Below are positions 58,739 through 64,000 of a DNA stretch of 64,000 nt, piece after piece. The position numbers were made by a program, and so were the translations under genes. Position 1 is the first letter of the stretch; each line of letters starts with the position of its first letter. This DNA is from Haberlea rhodopensis (taxonomy: Eukaryota; Streptophyta; Magnoliopsida; Lamiales; Gesneriaceae): the NCBI GenBank assembly GCA_907163345.1, contig CAJQUN010000128.1, forward strand, positions 620,001-684,000. Reading direction: 5' to 3'. The notes beneath the pieces are model-generated. The model saw only the letters and a list, made by a program, of their open reading frames with translations. It had not been told where the DNA came from and ran no database searches.

Positions 58739-59756
58739 AACAATCCCAGGTGGCGACGCAACCAAGGAAGTGATTCCATATCAAATTCCACTTTTGGAAA
58801 GGTACGTGCAGGGCGTACGGGCACCCAACGGTACATGTCTCTATTATGCTCATTGATTATGCATTGTTGATGCGAGTATATATGGAATTATGCATTGTGG
58901 ATGCAAATACATGTTGAATTATGCATGATGATTGTATATGCATATGATGATTATTGGTGCACATCCCATGAGTCATGGTCACCCCCTTGATGATTTTAAT
59001 GCTTGCAGCTATGTTATTTGATGCCGCTAAATGTGAAGCGATTGGTGGGAGTGCCGCATGTCACATTGAAGCGTGGTTATCATATGAGGCGAGGAAAGAA
59101 TATTTGCCGCTAAAATGTGAAGCGAGGGGTGGGAGTACTGCATGTCCATTGAAGCGAGGTTATTCTATGCCGCCTATATGTGAAGGGAGGGGCATTAAAA
59201 TACATTGTGATGAACAAACTAGGGATTGGTACTTGGCGATAATGGAATGGTGTTATGTCATGACATGTGTGAACCATTGAATAATTTATTGATTATACTC
59301 ATGAGTTATGGTACAGGGACAACCAAAAAGGAAGCGTTTTAAATGCATGGGAATAACAGGAAGTGTTTTATTATGATTTATGCAATTACGCCTTATATTC
59401 ATATTGTGTTGGATATGAATAATATTGTGCTCATGTTTTGGGGGTTGTCCTTGTAGGTACATTTTGGCATGATAGAAAGGGGCTAAAGCGGGTTGAGGCG
59501 GTGAGCTTGTGAAGAACGCTTTTGATAGATGAAGGACAAGATTACTTTTGTATAGTGTCTACTCTAGGAGTAGTGTAAAACTATATTTGATAACATTCAT
59601 TTGATTAGAATGTAATTAATCCATTTGATAGTCCTTAACTTGGCATGTAATTCTTAAGGCTCATAGTCTCAACATGAACATTTATACTCTGATAATGTAT
59701 GTTAGCTCTAACTATGCCTTTAATCCGCACTTAAGGAACTAGGGTCCTTACATTAG

Positions 59757-59768
59757 TGGTATCAGAGC
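59757..59768 (+). other. Primer-binding site of G
   Basis: TGGTATCAGAGC, tRNA-Met type, followed by AGTGGTT as in B1. Confidence 0.9.
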
Positions 59769-60007
59769 AGTGGTTAGAGAACCCGGGAACGAGTGAGGGT
59801 AGCCTTAGCATGATTGGCTAGGTGCTTACATTCAGAGCATGATTATGCATGTGGTGCATATTGATGTATATTCTGTTATACTAACATGCTTATTATTATT
59901 TATGTTATCTAACGGCATGACATATATGTTGTTTTGGAAATTGTTGTTAACCCTTGTGTTACAGCATGGCGGCTATGAACTTGGGAAACCTCAATGAAGA
60001 GGTAGGT

Positions 60008-62065
60008 TGTAAGGACCCTAGTTCCTTAAGTGCGGATTAAAGGCATAATTAGAGCTAATATAAATGATCAGAGTAAAATAATCGTGTTGAGTCTATGAGC
60101 TTTAAGAATTACATGCCAAAATAAGGACTAACAAATGGATTAGTTACATTCCCAATCTAAATGAATGTTATCAATTATAGCTTTACACTACTCCTAGAGT
60201 AGATACTATACAAAATTAATCATGTCCTTCCTTCCTCAAAAGAATTCTTCACAAGCTCACCACCTCAACCCGTTTTAGCCCCCTTTTATCATGCCAAAGG
60301 TGTGCCTACAAGGACAACCCCCAAACATGAGCAATGATATCATTCATATACAACACAATATGAATATAAAGCGTAAATGTATAAATCACAATAAACACTT
60401 CCTGTTTCCCATGCATTTCAAACGCTCCCAGTTTGGTTGTCCCTGTACCATAACTCATGAGTATAATCAATAGATTATTTAATGGTCTAGACATGTCATG
60501 ACACAATACCATCTCATCAAAACCAGATACCAATCACCAATCCCTAGTCTGTCCATCACAATGTATTTTAATGCCCCTCGCTTATTTACATATAGGCGGC
60601 ATAGAATAACCTCGCTTCAATGGACATGCGGTACTCCCACCCCTCGCCTCACATTGAGCGGCAAATATTCTTTCCTCGCCCTATATGATAACCACGCTCA
60701 AATGTGACATGCGGCGCTCCCACCCCTCGCTTCACATTTAGCGGCAACAAATAAAATAGTGGCAAGCATTAAAATCATCAAGGGATGACCACGACTCATG
60801 GGATGTGCCCCAATAACCATATGCATATACAATCATCATGCATAATTCAACATGTATTTGCATCCACAATGCACAATTCCATATATACTCGCATCAACAA
60901 TGCATAAACAAAGAGTATATTAGATACATGTACCGTTGGGTGCCCGTACGTCCTCTACGTACCTTTCCAAAAAGTAGGATGTGGTAGGACTTCAATTCCT
61001 TGGCTGTGTCGCCACCTGGGATGGTTCTACACATTCACACAAATCAATATTAGAACCCAATAATAGTCCAACACCAAAAATCCTACAATCATGCCAAGGA
61101 AATAATTTTCAGCAAAAATGCATTACCGATCGATCGGTCATCCCCTTACCGATCGATCGGTAACTGTTCATAATTTCCATTTTAAGCTACGGCTTTTACC
61201 GATCGATCGGTACCGATCGATCGCTAGCCATCCACCGATCGATCGGTCGCTTTTACCGATCGATCGGTAAGCATAGAATTTTCACCCCTCGCTTCGCACT
61301 TGCACCGATCGATCGCAGCCCTGCTACCGATCGATCGGTCGCCGCAACATTTTCGGGCAAACTCCATTTTTTTGGCTCAAAACCACCAAATAAACCAAAA
61401 CATCATAAACCAAAGACATCTCAACAATATAATAACACAATATAACAACAAAATACACGCCAAATCCAACCCTCAACCAAAACAACACCAACCCACAACA
61501 AACCCATTTCAAAACTCAAATAACAAACTCAAATCAACACAAATCTTTGCAAAAACAACAAGGAGGGACATATACCCATCCTAGACCTTAAATCTTACCA
61601 AGAATCACTCCACAAGAGTTTGAGCAAAGATTTCTCTTCCTCCTTGGGGTCAAAAACGAAAATGAGGGAAGAGGTTAGGGTTGGGGGAAAGTTGGGGAAT
61701 TAAAGAGTAGAATGGTAAAGTGGGTAATAAAGTGGGGTGATTAAAATGAAGTGCATTCCATAATCTCATGGTGTATAAAACACCCCAACATGATATTTTT
61801 AAAAGCATTAATCCAAAATGCACCAAAATACCAATTAAACTCATGATTTCCAATTACTTGCTAACCATGGCAAATAAATCATGCTAATAACAATTTTCCC
61901 AACATGCACAACATGCACCCTGAAATGCACTCCCGGGTCATCCTTTCTATGTGACCATGCATTTCCATAAGATAATTAAATCCAACACAATACTAATTAC
62001 CACCATAATTAATCGTATAACACAATTAATGCTCAAATGCAATTAATCATTTCGGGGTTATCACA
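60008..62065 (-). mobile_element. Solo LTR of family A, antisense in G gag
   Basis: TGTAAGGACC to TTATCACA, 2058 bp, flanked by perfect TAGGT repeats (60003-60007 and 62066-62070). No internal sequence, so the element recombined between its LTRs. The LTR belongs to the same family as the element it interrupts. Confidence 0.95.
61125..61345. other. Paired-palindrome cluster in the solo LTR
   Basis: Eight or more cores, many extended to the 16-bp palindrome TACCGATCGATCGGTA. Spacers are mostly 11-13 nt, with one of 4 nt where two cores almost abut. The richest cluster in the window. Confidence 0.87.
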
Positions 62066-63791
62066 TAGGTGACGTGGGCAGTGTTAATGCGAGTATTGGT
62101 CAGACAAACCCTTTACCTCCACCAGCTGTAGGTGTGGAATCAGTGGCTCGGTTGTTACTACCTGGTGAGATCAGTTTGACTCAGTTTCTGACCTTCCACC
62201 CGCCTATGTTTGAGGGGACAGAGTCAGAGGAAGAGGCTGAGGAATGGCTTGAAAGACTGGAACATATTTTTGTTTCTGCTCCTTGTGCAAGGACGGCATG
62301 GCTGAGATTGGCGGAATTCCAGCTAGCGAAGAAACCTTCCATGTGGTGGAAGACTACAGTGATGGAACTAAGAGCTCAAGGTGTATTGATCGATTGGACT
62401 CTCTTTATAACCCGGTTTCTGAACCGGTATTTCTCTGCAGCTGCGAGACAGATAAAGGAAGATGAGTTCACAAACTTGAAGCAAGGAGGTATGTCAGTGT
62501 CAGACTATGCTATGCACTACTCTTCATTACTGCGGTATGTCCCGAATATTGCCACAAGAGGACATGCAAAGATGAGGCACTTTCTGAAGGGGTTACAGCC
62601 GGAGCTTTTTGACCGGGTTATCACCAACAACCCCACTTCATTCGATGATGCTCTTACTAGAGCAGAGCTTGCGGAGATCGGAGTTGGGGCCTATCCTAAC
62701 GCTGTACCCCCACATGTGCCACAACAGAGGCAAGCTACTGATAACTTGAGGCCCCGAGGAGAGTCATTTAAGCCTCGTGGTGCTTCTTCATCCTCACGGT
62801 TCAGTGGAAAGAAATCTTGTGGTCGGAAGCAAGAGAACAGGAAGAGTAATTGGTCGACCAACCGAGGGCCTATGCAAGGAAATAGATCGGGGGAGACAAG
62901 GTACGACAATTGTGGAGGACCACACTCTTTGAGCAATTGCCCTACTTGTTACAGTTGTGGTAAGATGGGACACATCTCTCGGTATTGCCCCACTCGGGGA
63001 GGACAGTCAGATTTTCAGGGAAATAGACCGAGATTTGAGGACAGGACAGTGCATCAGATGCAGCAGATTATGCCTCGACCATCGGGAGGTCAGACAGTGG
63101 AACCGTCCCAGGGGCAGGTGTATGCACTGACCAGAGAGCAGGCCCAGGCAGCCCCGGAGGAGGTGATCGCCGGTACGTGCCATTTATTTACGTACCCTGC
63201 TTTTATTTTGATAGATACAGGTGCCTCCCAATCTTTTGTATCTGTTGGTTTTTTGGAGAGACACCATATGCGCACGTCTTCGTTACCCACGCCTCTCATG
63301 GTCTCGACACCCACTGGAAGAAATGTTATTGCCAATCAGTTTCTTGCAGATTGCCTCATTTATTTTGAGGGCAACGAGTTGAAGGCAGATTTGATTGTGT
63401 TAGGTATGTCAGACTTCGAGTGTATTGTGGGCATTGGCATTCTGAACAGATATCAGGCAGTGGTAAAATGTCGGCAGAGAATAGTAAGGTTCAGATCTGA
63501 TTTGGGGATACAGTGGACTTTTTATGGCAACGGTTCTCGTGCGAAGGTTCCTTTGATTTCGGCAATCAAAATGTCTCATTTGTTGGAACGTGGTCACACG
63601 GGCTATCTCATCTATGCCGTGGACACGTCGGGAAAGAATAAAGAATTGAGAGTTGAGGATGTACCAGTGGTAGCAGAATTTGCTGATGTGTTCCCGGAGG
63701 AGATTCCCGGATTCCCACCGGCTAGAGAAGTCGAGTTTGGGATTGAGTTATTACCGGGGACATCCGTTATCCCTTGTGCACCTTACAGGAT

Positions 63792-64000
63792 TGTAAGGAC
63801 CCTAATCCTTATGTGCGGAATCAAGGCATAATAGAGCTAATATAAATGATCAGAGTGAGAAATAACGTGTTGAGTTTATGAGCTTAAGCATTACATGCCA
63901 AAAATAAGGACTACCAAAAATTGATTAATTACATTCCCCATCAAATGAATGTTATCAACTAGTTTTACACTACTCCTAGAGTAGACACTAGGCAAAACAA
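63792..64000 (-). mobile_element. Family A LTR, antisense, cut by the window end
   Basis: TGTAAGGACC at 63792 follows the outer end of 60008-60210. It interrupts G between codons for CAPYR and the expected next residues. The bases before it are AGGAT; the matching duplication would lie outside the window. Confidence 0.88.

Larger units (their letters stand above)
57733..59752 (+). repeat. 5' LTR of G (2020 bp)
   Basis: TGTGATATCC to CCTTACA. TATAAAT at 58024-58030 precedes a C/T-rich stretch. It contains a palindrome cluster (58479-58644), AGCG/CGC stem-loops (about 59014-59180) and the conserved block at 59429-59460. Confidence 0.9.
59966..63791 (+). pseudogene. G gag and protease, interrupted by two LTRs
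   Basis: Starts at ATG 59966. Fourteen codons precede the solo LTR; the same frame resumes at 62071 after the duplicated TAGGT, so excision of the LTR and one duplication leaves an open frame. Gag domain motifs FEGTESEEEAEEWLERLE and FQLAKKPSMWWK are followed by an Arg/Ser-rich linker and two zinc knuckles. The first reads YDNCGGPHSLSNC, its leading Cys changed to Tyr; the second (CYSCGKMGHISRYC) is intact. The protease motif LIDTGASQSF lies about residue 395 of the joined frame. The frame is cut at 63791, just at the start of the reverse transcriptase region (PGFPPAREVEFGIEL). Confidence 0.9.
57733..64000 (+). mobile_element. Element G: chromovirus of family A, truncated by the window
   Basis: 5' LTR 57733-59752, primer site 59757-59768, then gag and protease. 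The bases before it are TATGA. The frame is open except for a solo LTR (60008-62065) and another LTR beginning at 63792, both antisense. The rest of pol lies right of the window. Confidence 0.9.

Overview
The window reads as gene-free heterochromatin of a flowering plant. I found no host gene, rRNA or tRNA. It is AT-rich and almost wholly built of LTR retrotransposons. Plant origin is supported by primer-binding sites matching initiator tRNA-Met (TGGTATCAGAGC), chromovirus-type polyproteins with a C-terminal chromodomain, Athila/Tat-type primer sites (TGGCGCC...), large LTR elements without coding capacity, a Copia-type LTR and a hAT-like MITE. The species cannot be named from the sequence.

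Layout. (1) 1-1260: antisense piece of a chromovirus LTR (family A). (2) 1261-6041: element I, a gag-only Athila/Tat-like element. (3) 6042-9495: AT-rich background with a 360-bp direct repeat flanking a Copia-type LTR, then a 696-bp hAT-like MITE (8026-8721). (4) 9496-57732: a probable Tat-like element H, whose LTR is split by element D (9656-55123, minus strand, target duplication CAATG/CACTG). D carries three insertions: non-autonomous B1 (11408-20348, ATGAT) in its 3' LTR, non-autonomous B2 (21662-29967, ATACT) in its integrase, and chromovirus C (33288-52605, CCTAG) in its gag. C is interrupted in its protease by gag-only element E (38666-47315, CTGAT). E is interrupted by a 5'-truncated chromovirus F (42040-45458). 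H>D>C>E>F is therefore five layers. (5) 57733-64000: chromovirus G (plus strand), whose gag-pro frame is open except for two antisense LTRs of its own family (60008-62065, a solo LTR with duplication TAGGT; and 63792 onward).

How the parts relate. A/D/G, C and F are potential enzyme donors, but every copy here is broken by frameshifts, stops, truncation or nesting. B1 and B2 encode no enzyme, yet share the LTR termini, primer site and polypurine-tract context of the A/D/G family, so they look like its parasites. I and E keep only gag-like proteins and would depend on a Tat/Athila relative.

Most unusual signals. First, LTRs of at least five families carry paired 10-bp palindromes separated by about 11 nt. 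The core is CGATCGATCG in A/D/G, C, F and I, but CGTAATTACG in E, so the architecture persists while the core sequence changes. Each pair can fold as a hairpin, and in places the flanks extend the stem. Second, B1 and B2 hold arrays of small stem-loops (AGCG, 11 nt, CGCT) with compensatory stem changes. I do not recognise either as a described system; functions proposed for them are inference.
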